This document shows, in pieces, positions 16,229-24,600 of a stretch of DNA of 64,000 nt. Origin of the DNA: Erysipelotrichaceae bacterium (GTDB lineage: Bacteria; Bacillota_I; Bacilli_A; Erysipelotrichales; Erysipelotrichaceae); NCBI GenBank assembly GCA_017533785.1, contig JAFWII010000009.1:1-64000 (forward strand), in the 5' to 3' direction. Numbering within the stretch: position 1 is the stretch's first letter; each line of letters begins with the position of its first letter. The notes under the pieces are model-generated. The model was given only the letters and a program-made list of their open reading frames with translations. It ran no database searches and was not told the origin of the DNA. The position numbers and the translations under genes were made by a program.

Positions 16229-17095
16229 ATGTTTAGCAGATTTGCATTTGACGAATCAATGATCATCCTGATCGCGGCAGCGCTTATTCCGCCGTTTTAT
16301 TTACTTTACCGGGTCTACCGGCTCGACAGGATCGAAAAGGAGCCGCTCGGACTCCTGGTTCTGCTCTTTTTCTTCGGCGTCGTTTCGACGATCCCGGCGA
16401 TCTTTATCGAGATGGGTCTAGGCAATCTTCTGATCCGTATCTTCGATAACATAAGACTGACGGATTTCACGGTAAATCTTTACTACATTATCGATAACCT
16501 GATCTGTGTCGCGCTCGTCGAAGAGGGACTGAAGTTCCTGTTCATACGGCTCGGCACCTGGAGGAACAAAGACTTCAACTACCGTTTTGACGGCATCGTC
16601 TACGCGGCCGTCGTTTCGCTCGGCTTTGCTGCCGCGGAAAATGTTCTGTACGTCACCAGCAACGGCTTCAGCAACGCCGTCGTCCGCGCTGTCACGGCGA
16701 TCCCCGGCCACTGCATCTTCGGCATTTACATGGGTACCTACTACGGCTGGGCCAAGATGTATGACAAAAGAGGGCTTACCGACCGCCGCAATTTCGAACT
16801 GTTCAAGGCGCTGGCGGTGCCGACTCTTCTGCACGGCATCTATGACTATTCGCTGACGATCAACAGCGATTTCGCTTTCTATGCGTTTTTCGCCTATGTC
16901 ATCATCCTTGATATCATGGCCCTGAACCATATCCGCCGTTCCGCCGCACAGGACGAGGATATCACTTACGGTTCCGATACCTCGGTATCGATCCGGCCCG
17001 CGCAGGGCAGCCAGCAGATCGGCAGCCTGGCGGATCTGAAGGATACCCTGGACCATTCCCGCAGCAAAGAGAACGATCCGTTCTCCAGAAAATAG
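16229..17095 (+). CDS. PrsW-family intramembrane protease
   Basis: 288 residues with about seven membrane helices. PrsW-type motifs are present: VALVEEGLKF with the double Glu at 98-99, FDGIVYAAVVSLGFAAAENVLY, and His in GHCIFGIYMGTYYGWAK and PTLLHGIYDY. PrsW proteases cut anti-sigma factors or related membrane substrates in Bacillus and Clostridioides; no anti-sigma gene is nearby. The cytoplasmic tail of about 50 residues is polar. SD GGAGG lies seven to ten bases before ATG, with a TACAAT -10 at 16199-16204. Confidence 0.85.
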   Translation: MFSRFAFDESMIILIAAALIPPFYLLYRVYRLDRIEKEPLGLLVLLFFFGVVSTIPAIFIEMGLGNLLIRIFDNIRLTDFTVNLYYIIDNLICVALVEEGLKFLFIRLGTWRNKDFNYRFDGIVYAAVVSLGFAAAENVLYVTSNGFSNAVVRAVTAIPGHCIFGIYMGTYYGWAKMYDKRGLTDRRNFELFKALAVPTLLHGIYDYSLTINSDFAFYAFFAYVIILDIMALNHIRRSAAQDEDITYGSDTSVSIRPAQGSQQIGSLADLKDTLDHSRSKENDPFSRK

Positions 17096-17163
17096 GGAAA
17101 GTATATTAGTTTGTTTTGCGTTTGATTTATGCTAAATTCTAAGTATGTGAAGGAGACTGAATT

Positions 17164-18486
17164 ATGAGCAAAGAGATCACGGATGCATTATTGAAGAAAT
17201 TCGCCGGCGAGTATGAAAACGACCCGGTGCAGAAGGCTGTCCGCCGCGCGCTTTACCGCACGAAGCTGAACGATGCTGCTCTCGTCCAGGAAAACGAAGG
17301 CAAAGTCGCCGACCGTTTCTCCATTGATATCAAGACACTTCCGGTCACCAACCAGAGACAGTCCGGACGCTGCTGGATCTTCTCCGCCCTGAATACCCTG
17401 CGTGAAGATACGGCCAAGAAGCTGAAACTCGAAAAATTCGAATTCTCCCAGAACTATGTCGCTTTCTGGGACAAGCTCGAAAAGATCAATTTCTATATGG
17501 AATCCGTCATCGAGCTTGCGGACAAGGGCTGGGATGACCGTACTCTGGACTGGATCAACCGCTGGGGCGTCAGCGACGGCGGCCAGTGGGATATGTTCAC
17601 TGCTTTAGTCGAAAAATACGGTCTGGTCCCGAAAGACGCGATGCCGGAGACCGCTTCCTCCAACGCAACCAGAACCATCAATACGCTGACGAACCGCCGC
17701 CTGCGCCGTTTCTGCGCAGACGTCAAGGCTGCCGCCGGCGACAAGGATGATATCGAAGCTCTGAAGGAAGACTGCCTGAACGAGCTCTACCGTATGCAGT
17801 GCAGCTGCTTCGGTGTTCCGCCGAAGAAGTTCGACTTCGAGTATGTTGATAAGGACAACAAGTATCACTGCGTCAAGGATCTGACTCCGAAGGCGTTCTT
17901 CAAGAAATACGTCGACTGGGATTTCACGGACTACGCGTCCCTGATCCATTCCCCGACGGAGGATAAGCCGTACTACAAGCGCTATACCGTCAAATACCTC
18001 GGAAACGTCGTCGGCAAGAAGGTCAAGCACCTCAACCTGCCGCTCGATGAATTCAAGAAGGCTGTCATCGATCAGCTGAAAGACGGCAAAGTTGTCTGGT
18101 TCGGTTCTGACTGCTCGCCGTTCGGCGACCGCCAGGGAGGCTTCTGGGCACCGGAATCCTTCGATTTCGATTCTCTCTTCAACATCGATTTCTCGATCAC
18201 CAAGGAAGATGCCCTGAACTCCAGAGAGAGCGCCATGAACCACGCGATGGTCATCACCGGCGTTAACCTCGACGATGGCAAACCGACGAAGTGGAAGATC
18301 GAAAACAGCTGGGGCGACGAGATCGCGCACAAAGGCTACTTCGTTGCCAGCGACGAATGGTTCGACCGCTATGTCTACCAGGCTGTCGTCAACAAGAAGT
18401 ACCTCAGCAACAAAGCGATGAAGGCGATGAATACCAAACTCATCGAACTCGAACCCTGGGATCCGATGGGAACACTGGCTGATTAA
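17164..18486 (+). CDS. pepC: Aminopeptidase C (C1B / bleomycin hydrolase family)
   Basis: 440-residue cytoplasmic papain-like aminopeptidase. The catalytic Cys lies in NQRQSGRCWIFSALN (Cys70), the His in SAMNHAMVITGV and the Asn in KIENSWGDE. This family forms hexameric barrels that trim peptides from the N-terminus. SD GAAGGAG precedes ATG 17164, and a TGC-TAAATT extended -10 lies about 30 bases upstream. A strong terminator follows, so the gene is probably monocistronic. Confidence 0.95.
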   Translation: MSKEITDALLKKFAGEYENDPVQKAVRRALYRTKLNDAALVQENEGKVADRFSIDIKTLPVTNQRQSGRCWIFSALNTLREDTAKKLKLEKFEFSQNYVAFWDKLEKINFYMESVIELADKGWDDRTLDWINRWGVSDGGQWDMFTALVEKYGLVPKDAMPETASSNATRTINTLTNRRLRRFCADVKAAAGDKDDIEALKEDCLNELYRMQCSCFGVPPKKFDFEYVDKDNKYHCVKDLTPKAFFKKYVDWDFTDYASLIHSPTEDKPYYKRYTVKYLGNVVGKKVKHLNLPLDEFKKAVIDQLKDGKVVWFGSDCSPFGDRQGGFWAPESFDFDSLFNIDFSITKEDALNSRESAMNHAMVITGVNLDDGKPTKWKIENSWGDEIAHKGYFVASDEWFDRYVYQAVVNKKYLSNKAMKAMNTKLIELEPWDPMGTLAD

Positions 18487-18516
18487 TCATCCATTCAAAC
18501 AAACCATATAAAACAA

Positions 18517-18551
18517 AAGCTCATCCGCCGCATTGGCAGATGAGCTTTTTT
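18517..18551 (+). terminator. Terminator of pepC
   Basis: AAGCTCATC (18517-18525) pairs with GATGAGCTT (18539-18547), leading into a six-T run. It opens a 326-base gap between pepC and the GNAT gene. The rest of that gap holds an inverted repeat at 18628-18653, a promoter and a structured leader. Confidence 0.85.
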
Positions 18552-18660
18552 GCTGAATGGTACCGCAGGCACCTTTCGCCGTATGTTTTTTGACGACCGG
18601 AGCGTGGAGCATTCACAAACGAAAAACGCGGAAAAACAGGTTTGGTTTTCCGCATCGAAA

Positions 18661-18669
18661 TGGTAAAAT
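18661..18669 (+). promoter_or_regulatory. Extended -10 promoter of the GNAT leader
   Basis: TGG followed by TAAAAT (18664-18669), with TTGGTT 16 bases upstream as a weak -35. The -35 lies in the inverted repeat GCGGAAAA/TTTTCCGC (18628-18653). On the minus strand this repeat is followed by GTTTTTCG and could also act as a terminator. Predicted transcription start is near 18676. Confidence 0.55.
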
Positions 18670-18675
18670 GATAGC

Positions 18676-18787
18676 GCATCGGAGGACAGTGTGCCGTAGC
18701 ACAGGGGATCGCAGACCGTTGTCTGCAGGCCGCCTGTCGGATAAGGTGTCGGGTGAGCCCGGAAGATTCTTTCTTGCCGGGTTTTTT
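18676..18787 (+). ncRNA. Candidate cis-regulatory leader RNA (riboswitch-like attenuator)
   Basis: About 112 nt between a promoter and the GNAT gene. Two perfect hairpins are seen: TGTGC-CGTA-GCACA (18690-18703) and GCAGAC-CGTT-GTCTGC (18711-18726). They are enclosed by GACAG (18685-18689) pairing with CTGTC (18734-18738). The CCCG at 18758-18761 can pair either upstream with CGGG (18750-18753, loop TGAG) or downstream with CGGG in a terminator stem that ends in six Ts (18782-18787). That is the mutually exclusive arrangement expected of an attenuator. I do not recognise the class; GCCGCCTG at 18730-18736 recalls the 3' part of ZTP riboswitches, but the rest of that consensus is not seen. Confidence 0.5.
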
Positions 18788-18812
18788 GTTTACTGGCAGA
18801 CAGGAGGCGTGC

Positions 18813-19352
18813 ATGAAGAAGAAAACAGAAGTCAGACTTGTTCCTCTGGCGGAAGACGACAGAGAACAGTTCATCAAAGACAATCAGTGGGCTTTCAAGT
18901 ACGGAGCTACCGAAGAATTCGGCAGAAGAGATGATCATTTCGAGGAGGAAAGCGAGATCATTTCCAGAAGCACCATTGAAGAGTCCATCGATCAGGGCGA
19001 AGCCTACCGGATCGTCTGTGACGGCGTCAAGGCCGGAGGCGTGATCATCCGTACCGAAAAAGACCGCGGCGACCTTGAGATCCTGTTCGTCGATCCGGCT
19101 GCGCACAGCAGGGGCATAGGCTATGCGGCCTGGTGCGAAGTCGAGAAGCTGCATCCGGAAGTGAAGGTCTGGGAAACGATGACCCCGTACTTTGAGACCC
19201 GGAACATCCATTTCTATGTCAACCGCTGCGGGTTTCACATCGTGGAATTCTTCAACTCCCATCATCCCGATCCCAACGATCCGGATCTGTCTGAAGAAAC
19301 AGACGGGGATCTCGCAGACGGAATGTTCCGTTTCGAGAAACGGATAAAGTAG
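18813..19352 (+). CDS. GNAT-family N-acetyltransferase
   Basis: 179 residues. The GNAT acetyl-CoA fold is seen in GDLEILFVDPAAHSRGIGYAAW, where the R/Q-x-x-G-x-G/A loop is HSRGIGYA, and in the C-terminal strand IHFYVNRCGFHIVEFF. Substrate unknown. Start ATG 18813 follows AGGAGG; an in-frame alternative at 18753 would start inside the leader terminator. Expression appears to be controlled by the preceding leader RNA, so the acetylated or sensed small molecule may be related. Confidence 0.8.
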   Translation: MKKKTEVRLVPLAEDDREQFIKDNQWAFKYGATEEFGRRDDHFEEESEIISRSTIEESIDQGEAYRIVCDGVKAGGVIIRTEKDRGDLEILFVDPAAHSRGIGYAAWCEVEKLHPEVKVWETMTPYFETRNIHFYVNRCGFHIVEFFNSHHPDPNDPDLSEETDGDLADGMFRFEKRIK

Positions 19353-19431
19353 ATATCCGCTGTTTTTGAACCAGTGAGGTCTGTTACATAGACGGCTGCA
19401 GACTTTTCTCTGCGGTTCCGGTTTTTTTCTG

Positions 19432-19437
19432 TATAAT
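19432..19437 (+). promoter_or_regulatory. -10 box of the DEAD-box helicase, leaderless type
   Basis: A perfect TATAAT ends six bases (ATAGCC) before ATG 19444, with no Shine-Dalgarno sequence between. The -35 is weak. Confidence 0.55.
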
Positions 19438-19443
19438 ATAGCC

Positions 19444-20793
19444 ATGGCAAAAACAGAATTAAGAGAAGAGACCAGAAAGTTCTTTGAACTCAACGGTTTC
19501 CGCGAATTTACGAATATCCAGAGCTCGGTCCTCGCGTCCCGCCGCCGCAAAAAGGATCTGATCGCTGTCGGGGCGACCGGAACCGGCAAGACCCATGCCT
19601 TTTTGTTTGCGGTCTCGGAGATGATCGACCCTGCGAAGGACGAGACCCAGGTCATCATTTCGGCTCCGACCAGAGAACTGGCTTTCCAGATCAACGCGGC
19701 CGCCGCGATGCTGAAGGAAGTCTATCCAAAACTGCGCATCAAACTGCTCAGCGGCGGTACCGACAGCACCCGCGCCCGTCAGGGCTTTAAGAACGCGCCG
19801 CATATCATCATCGGCACGCCCGGCCGGATCCGCTCTTTCTTCGAGGAACAGCTTTTCCGTACGGATACCGTCCGCATGTTCATCATCGACGAAGCGGATA
19901 TGACGCTGGAATACGGTTTCCTGGACGATATCGACGTCGTTCTCGGACGTGTTCCCCGGGAAGCGGAGATCCTCTGCTTCAGTGCGACCCTTCCCGAAGG
20001 ACTCAAGCCCTTTATCGCCAAATACCTGAGCAATCCCGAGATCATCCAAGTCCAGGGAGAGAAGACCGCTCCGCAGATCGACCATATCCTGATCGACGCC
20101 AAGCATCGCAGCTACGCCGAAGCACTGCTGACGATCCTGCCTGGCTTCGATCCCTATGTCTGTCTGATCTTCGCGAATACCCGCGAGGAATGCGATTCTG
20201 CCTATGAGCTGCTGCGCCAGAACGGCATCCGCTGTCTGGAGCTTCACGGCGGACTCAATCCGCGCGAGCGCTCCAAAGTCATGCGCGCTCTCAAAAACGA
20301 CGAGATCCGCTATGTCGTCGCTTCCGATGTCGCCTCCCGCGGCATTGATATCGAAGGCATCACCCATGTCGTATCTCTCGGTTTTCCGAAAGAGCTCGCT
20401 TTCTATACCCACCGCGCCGGCCGTACCGGACGCAACGGCAGGGAAGGCACCTGTTTCGCGATCTTCAACAAGACCGACGAGAACGCGATCCGCACGCTGC
20501 GCAAGCAGGGCATCGAATTCCGTTACCGCTCTTTCAAGAACGGGGAATGGAAAGACCTGAAAGATCCCTTTGCCGGACGCATCAGCAAGGATGACCAGCG
20601 CGAGATCGAGATCGCCAAGCGCTTCACCCCGAAGAAGCAGAAGGTCAAGCCGAATTATAAAAAGAAGAGACGCCAGCTGGTCGAGGAGACCAAGCGGAAG
20701 GAACGCCGCGACTTCATCCGTTCCAAGATCAACGAGGAGAAGAAGCAGCGCTACCGCGCCGCTGCGCGCGCAAAAAAAGAGGAGAAGGATTAA
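19444..20793 (+). CDS. DEAD-box ATP-dependent RNA helicase (CshB-like)
   Basis: 449 residues. The motifs appear in order: Q-motif region FTNIQSSVL, I GATGTGKT, Ia PTREL, Ib TPGR, II IDEADM, III SAT, IV IFANTRE, V ASRGIDIEG and VI HRAGRTGR. The tail of about 90 residues is Lys/Arg-rich (KKQKVKPNYKKKRRQL), suiting RNA or ribosome binding. Length and tail resemble CshB, which remodels RNA at low temperature and in ribosome assembly. The mRNA is probably leaderless. The stop overlaps the convergent GTPase-nuclease gene by four bases. Confidence 0.9.
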   Translation: MAKTELREETRKFFELNGFREFTNIQSSVLASRRRKKDLIAVGATGTGKTHAFLFAVSEMIDPAKDETQVIISAPTRELAFQINAAAAMLKEVYPKLRIKLLSGGTDSTRARQGFKNAPHIIIGTPGRIRSFFEEQLFRTDTVRMFIIDEADMTLEYGFLDDIDVVLGRVPREAEILCFSATLPEGLKPFIAKYLSNPEIIQVQGEKTAPQIDHILIDAKHRSYAEALLTILPGFDPYVCLIFANTREECDSAYELLRQNGIRCLELHGGLNPRERSKVMRALKNDEIRYVVASDVASRGIDIEGITHVVSLGFPKELAFYTHRAGRTGRNGREGTCFAIFNKTDENAIRTLRKQGIEFRYRSFKNGEWKDLKDPFAGRISKDDQREIEIAKRFTPKKQKVKPNYKKKRRQLVEETKRKERRDFIRSKINEEKKQRYRAAARAKKEEKD

Positions 20794-23231
20794 TCCTTCT
20801 CCAGCAGTTCCTTCAGATTTTCAAGAGGACGGTTGCCCGGGATCACCGGCGCATCCGTCTTTTTCTTTTTCTGTTCGGTCAGTTTCCAGAATTCCGCCGA
20901 GGAGAGCCTGCGCACCGGCCGGCTGAAGACGCCGAGCTGGACCAGGCGGTCGGAGGTAACGACATGCAGGCGGTAATGCCGCGCCAGCAGTTCGGTGTTC
21001 TCCTGGATATAGCGGTCCGCGGACTGATCCTTGCCGGTAAAAATGACGGTCGGCTGGTCGCTCCGGGAAGTCGTGGGCACGCCTCTGTCCTGTTTATAGG
21101 CGTCAAATACGACGAAGACGCGGGCATGCAGGTAGCCCTGGGCGTCCGCCAGTTTATCGATCAGTTTTTCACGGGCGTTGTAGAGATCGGAGGCAGCGAT
21201 CCGGTCGCATTCGGGATCGGCATGCAGCAGATTGTAGCCGTCGATCAGATAGGCGTTCTCTCTTGCTTCGGATTCTTTGATATCGACATGCGCCGGTTCT
21301 TCCTGGACCGGTTTTTTCTTTTCTTTTTCAACGAAGCGTTCCTTATCCTTGTGGGTCATTGCCCAGACCCGCCGCAGTTCGCTGTCAGAGATCTTCTGGG
21401 GGTTGTATAAAGGGGTATGCGGCTGATTGATACCAAGGTATTCTTCGATCTCGCTGCCGCGCACCTCCAGTATTTTTCCGCCTTTCACAAAGACCGAGGA
21501 GGAGCTTCCGGACAGTTCGGAACGCATCTCGGGCAGCGGCAGGGGAGAAGGCTGATATCCTTCCTCGACAAGTTCCGCCTCGAGTCCGCTGCGGCTCAGC
21601 TCTTCGATCAGGGCGAAACTGTCTCTTGCCGGACAGAGGAACAGGAAACCGTTTTCCGTTTCCTCGTAGGGGATATTCTTTCTGGCGAAATACATATGCA
21701 TTTCTTCCCGGTCTTCCGTTTCTAAGGAATAGCGGGTATGATCCTCGATCAGCATCGTGCCGGCTTTCTCCTGCGCCTGGTTGACCGCGCGGTAAAGCGC
21801 CTCGCGGCATTCTTCATACGCGTCCTGACGGCTCGAAGACACGGACAGGATCTCGATCCGGACAGCTTTCAGCGGCAGACCGCTGCGGAATCCCAGCGGC
21901 GGCACATAGCGCAGCTCCTCGCGCAGGCGGTGGCTCAGCGGCTGGTGCGCTCCGTCATAGGTCTCGACCCCCAGATCGTATTCAAGGGGTGTCAGCCGGA
22001 CCGTGACTTCGCCGCTGCGGGTCAGGGTCTCGTAATGACCGATACCGGTCTCTTCCGCGGTGATCGTTTCAAAGCAGGGATAGCGTATCCCGGAAAGCTC
22101 CGGCCGGTAGCCGTAACGTTCCTCGAAATCCTGCAGAAAGATCTCGGAGGCGAGCAGCCCCGGCAGCGATACGGTCAGCTCGTTCCTGCGGGGATCGTAG
22201 TTCCCCTCGATCTCCGGTCTCTCCTTTTCCAGCTCCTGCAGTTTCAGATAGAGGGCGCTGGCGTCCTCTCTTTGCGAAGAGAGCAGGAAGCGCAGCGTGC
22301 CTTTGCGTTTTTCCTTTTCGGTCTCCCGCGGCGGGAAGTAGCAGGGAGCTTCGCATTTCAGCCCCTTGACGGCGCACAGCTCGCCGGCTTCCGCCTCGGC
22401 GACGTTTTCGTATTTATACCCGTTGTACAGCCGGATCTCTTCGATCTTGGCGCCGTCGACGGTATCCTTGACTTTCAGTTTTCCGCTGAGCATTTTCAGG
22501 AAATGCATCTTCTCCCGGCCGATCTTTGCGTATTTGTAGACATAGAAGGAGAGTTTTTCGCTGTCTCCGCGTTCCGCGCTGAAAGAGGTCAGATACGGCA
22601 GAAGCTGTTCGACGCCTTCCTCCTTCAAAGCGGAGCCGAAGAAGCAGGGGATATAGCTGCGCTTCTCGAACAGCGCCTGCTTCAGTGAAAAATCCACTGT
22701 TCCCTCGCTCAGATAGCGCTCCAGCGCGGTCTCGTCTTTCAGGGCAGCCAGATCGGTCAGCTCCTCGTCGGTCACGATCAGCGGGGAGAGCACTTCCTTT
22801 ATCCGTTTCTGCAGTTCCGCAAAGTCGCCGCGGAAGCGGTCCATCTTGTTGACGAAGACCAGCAGCGGGATCTTTTCCTGCAGCAGTTCGGTGAAGATCT
22901 GTCTGGTCGCCCGGCTGATCTCCTCGGATGCCGGCAGGATCAGCAGCGCCAGATCGATCGCCTTGACGGCGCGCCGGCGTTCCGGCGCGAAATCCCGGTG
23001 TCCGGGGGTATCCAAAAGGATCAGTTCCTGTTCGGGGAAGCGGATCCTCGCGCTTTTGACCGTGATCGTGATCCCGCGCTTACGCTCCTCTGTCCCGAAG
23101 TCGAGCAGGGAATCGCGGTTGTCCACGCGCCCGGCTTTCTCCAGCATGCCGGTCGCATGCAGAAGCGCTTCGCAGAATGTCGTTTTTCCGGCATCCACGT
23201 CCGCGTAGATGCCCAGCACCGTCTTTTTCAT
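20790..23231 (-). CDS. Tet/EF-G-like ribosomal GTPase fused to YacP/Rae1-type NYN nuclease
   Basis: 813 residues. Residues 1 to about 615 form an EF-G/TetM-like translation GTPase: G1 DVDAGKTT, switch I RGITITVKS, G3 DTPGHRDF, G4 NKMDR and G5 FFGSAL, then domains II to V. After a Lys/Glu-rich linker, residues from about 660 form an NYN/PIN domain of the YacP type: YLIDGYNLLHA, VVFDAYKQ, VIFTGKDQSADRYIQE and HVVTSDRLVQLGVF. TetM-like proteins bind the ribosomal A site to eject tetracycline. Rae1/YacP is a ribosome-bound endonuclease that cuts mRNA in the A site. The fusion suggests GTPase-delivered mRNA cleavage or rescue of stalled ribosomes. It sits among housekeeping genes with no resistance-island signs. 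ATG 23231 has TAAAAT eight bases upstream. Confidence 0.85.
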   Translation of the reverse strand: MKKTVLGIYADVDAGKTTFCEALLHATGMLEKAGRVDNRDSLLDFGTEERKRGITITVKSARIRFPEQELILLDTPGHRDFAPERRRAVKAIDLALLILPASEEISRATRQIFTELLQEKIPLLVFVNKMDRFRGDFAELQKRIKEVLSPLIVTDEELTDLAALKDETALERYLSEGTVDFSLKQALFEKRSYIPCFFGSALKEEGVEQLLPYLTSFSAERGDSEKLSFYVYKYAKIGREKMHFLKMLSGKLKVKDTVDGAKIEEIRLYNGYKYENVAEAEAGELCAVKGLKCEAPCYFPPRETEKEKRKGTLRFLLSSQREDASALYLKLQELEKERPEIEGNYDPRRNELTVSLPGLLASEIFLQDFEERYGYRPELSGIRYPCFETITAEETGIGHYETLTRSGEVTVRLTPLEYDLGVETYDGAHQPLSHRLREELRYVPPLGFRSGLPLKAVRIEILSVSSSRQDAYEECREALYRAVNQAQEKAGTMLIEDHTRYSLETEDREEMHMYFARKNIPYEETENGFLFLCPARDSFALIEELSRSGLEAELVEEGYQPSPLPLPEMRSELSGSSSSVFVKGGKILEVRGSEIEEYLGINQPHTPLYNPQKISDSELRRVWAMTHKDKERFVEKEKKKPVQEEPAHVDIKESEARENAYLIDGYNLLHADPECDRIAASDLYNAREKLIDKLADAQGYLHARVFVVFDAYKQDRGVPTTSRSDQPTVIFTGKDQSADRYIQENTELLARHYRLHVVTSDRLVQLGVFSRPVRRLSSAEFWKLTEQKKKKTDAPVIPGNRPLENLKELLEKD

Positions 23232-23277
23232 ACCCTTATATTTTACGGAAAGCGTCTGTCTCTGTGAATAGACAAAG

Positions 23278-23286
23278 TGCTACAAT
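23278..23286 (+). promoter_or_regulatory. Extended -10 promoter of rimO, leaderless type
   Basis: TGC followed by TACAAT ends six bases (AAAGAC) before ATG 23293. It is divergent from the GTPase-nuclease gene, whose own TAAAAT lies eight bases from its ATG; the whole intergenic gap is 61 bases. Confidence 0.6.
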
Positions 23287-23292
23287 AAAGAC

Positions 23293-24600
23293 ATGTTAAA
23301 TATCGGATTCATATCATTGGGCTGCTCGAAGAATCTGGTCGATTCCGAGCATATCATCGCGCTTTTCAAAGACGGTTTCCGGATCGAGAACGATCCCGCC
23401 AAATGCGATGTCATCCTGATCAATACCTGCGGCTTCATCCTCTCCGCCAAGGAAGAGGCGATCGATACGATCCTCGAGATGGCTGCCTATAAGGAAAAGC
23501 GGCTGAAGAAGCTGATCGTCTGCGGCTGCTTCGTCCAACGCTATTTTGACGAATGCAAAGAGGAGTTCCCGGAAGTGGACGCCTTCATCCGCATCGACGA
23601 CTATGACCGCATCACCGAGATCCTGGGCGAAGTGCTCGGACACGATTTCTCCGGCTGTGACAGAACGGAACGGACCCTGCTGACGCCGCCCCATTTTGCC
23701 TATCTGCGCATCGCCGACGGCTGCAACCACCGCTGCGCCTACTGCGCGATCCCCGGGATCCGCGGCAACTATGTCTCCGAACCGCTGGAAAAACTGATCG
23801 CGGAAGCGAAGAAGCTTTCCGACGCCGGGGTGAAGGAACTCGATCTGATCGCCCAGGACTGCGCCTATTACGGACGCGATCTGTATAAACACTGCGCACT
23901 GAGCGAGCTTCTGAAAGAACTCGATAAAATGGATTTCACCTGGATCCGGATGCTGTATCTCTATCCGGAGGAGATCGACGAGGAACTGCTGCAGACGATC
24001 AAAGAGTCGAAGCACGTGCTGCCGTATTTCGACATGCCGGTGCAGTACGGTTCCGACAGGATCCTCCGCAGCATGCGCCGTCCCACCAACGTGAAGATGC
24101 TGAAGGAGAAGTTCGCCCTGATCCATTCCTATTTCAACGGCGAAGAGACCATGCGCACGACGATGATGGTCGGATTCCCGGGCGAAAAGGAAGAGGATTA
24201 CGAGGAGACCCTGCAGTTCATCAAAGACTGCCGCTTCGACTCCCTTGGCGCCTTCGCCTATTCAAGGGAAGAAGGGACGCCGAGCTACGATTTCCCGGAA
24301 CAGGTGGATGAGGAGCTCAAACAGGAACGCTATGAAAAACTGATGGCTCTCCAGCAGGAGGTCGTCTGCGAAAAGAACCGGCAGCGCGTCGGCCGTGTCT
24401 ATTCGGTCCTCATCGAGCAGAACGACCCGCTGCGCCGTCTTTCCTACGGCCGGGCGGTCTTTTCCGCACCGGAAGGGGTGGATCCGGCGATGATCATCCG
24501 TCATGCCGGAAAGCTTCCGGTCGGGGAATTCGTCAATGTGAAGATCGAAAAGGCGGATGCCTATGAATTCTACGGAACAGTACAGGAGGAAGAATCATGA
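23293..24600 (+). CDS. rimO: Ribosomal protein uS12 methylthiotransferase
   Basis: 435 residues. This radical-SAM methylthiotransferase modifies an Asp of ribosomal protein S12. The N-terminal UPF0004 domain starts ISLGCSKNLVDSEH with cluster cysteines 11, 46 and about 77. The radical SAM motif CNHRCAYC has Cys144, 148 and 151. YLYPEEID, a D-M-P-V-Q-Y-G-S segment and MVGFPGE follow, and a C-terminal TRAM domain begins near the last 70 residues. LGCSKNLVDSE and the lack of MiaB features favour RimO. It overlaps the ROK kinase start by four bases. Confidence 0.93.
   Translation: MLNIGFISLGCSKNLVDSEHIIALFKDGFRIENDPAKCDVILINTCGFILSAKEEAIDTILEMAAYKEKRLKKLIVCGCFVQRYFDECKEEFPEVDAFIRIDDYDRITEILGEVLGHDFSGCDRTERTLLTPPHFAYLRIADGCNHRCAYCAIPGIRGNYVSEPLEKLIAEAKKLSDAGVKELDLIAQDCAYYGRDLYKHCALSELLKELDKMDFTWIRMLYLYPEEIDEELLQTIKESKHVLPYFDMPVQYGSDRILRSMRRPTNVKMLKEKFALIHSYFNGEETMRTTMMVGFPGEKEEDYEETLQFIKDCRFDSLGAFAYSREEGTPSYDFPEQVDEELKQERYEKLMALQQEVVCEKNRQRVGRVYSVLIEQNDPLRRLSYGRAVFSAPEGVDPAMIIRHAGKLPVGEFVNVKIEKADAYEFYGTVQEEES

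Noticed and set aside
18628-18653. Inverted repeat GCGGAAAA/TTTTCCGC as terminator
   Set aside because: On the plus strand no T-run follows; on the minus strand it would terminate nothing annotated. Kept only as a note at the promoter it overlaps.
18676-18787. Small SRP (4.5S) RNA, 6S RNA or RNase P
   Set aside because: The SRP GGAAGG/AGCA loop motif, the 6S long-hairpin shape and RNase P length are all missing; the leader ends in a terminator just before a gene.
20790-23231. Acquired tetracycline-resistance gene
   Set aside because: No mobile element, tet leader peptide or composition shift; the fused nuclease domain and core neighbours point to a chromosomal translation factor.
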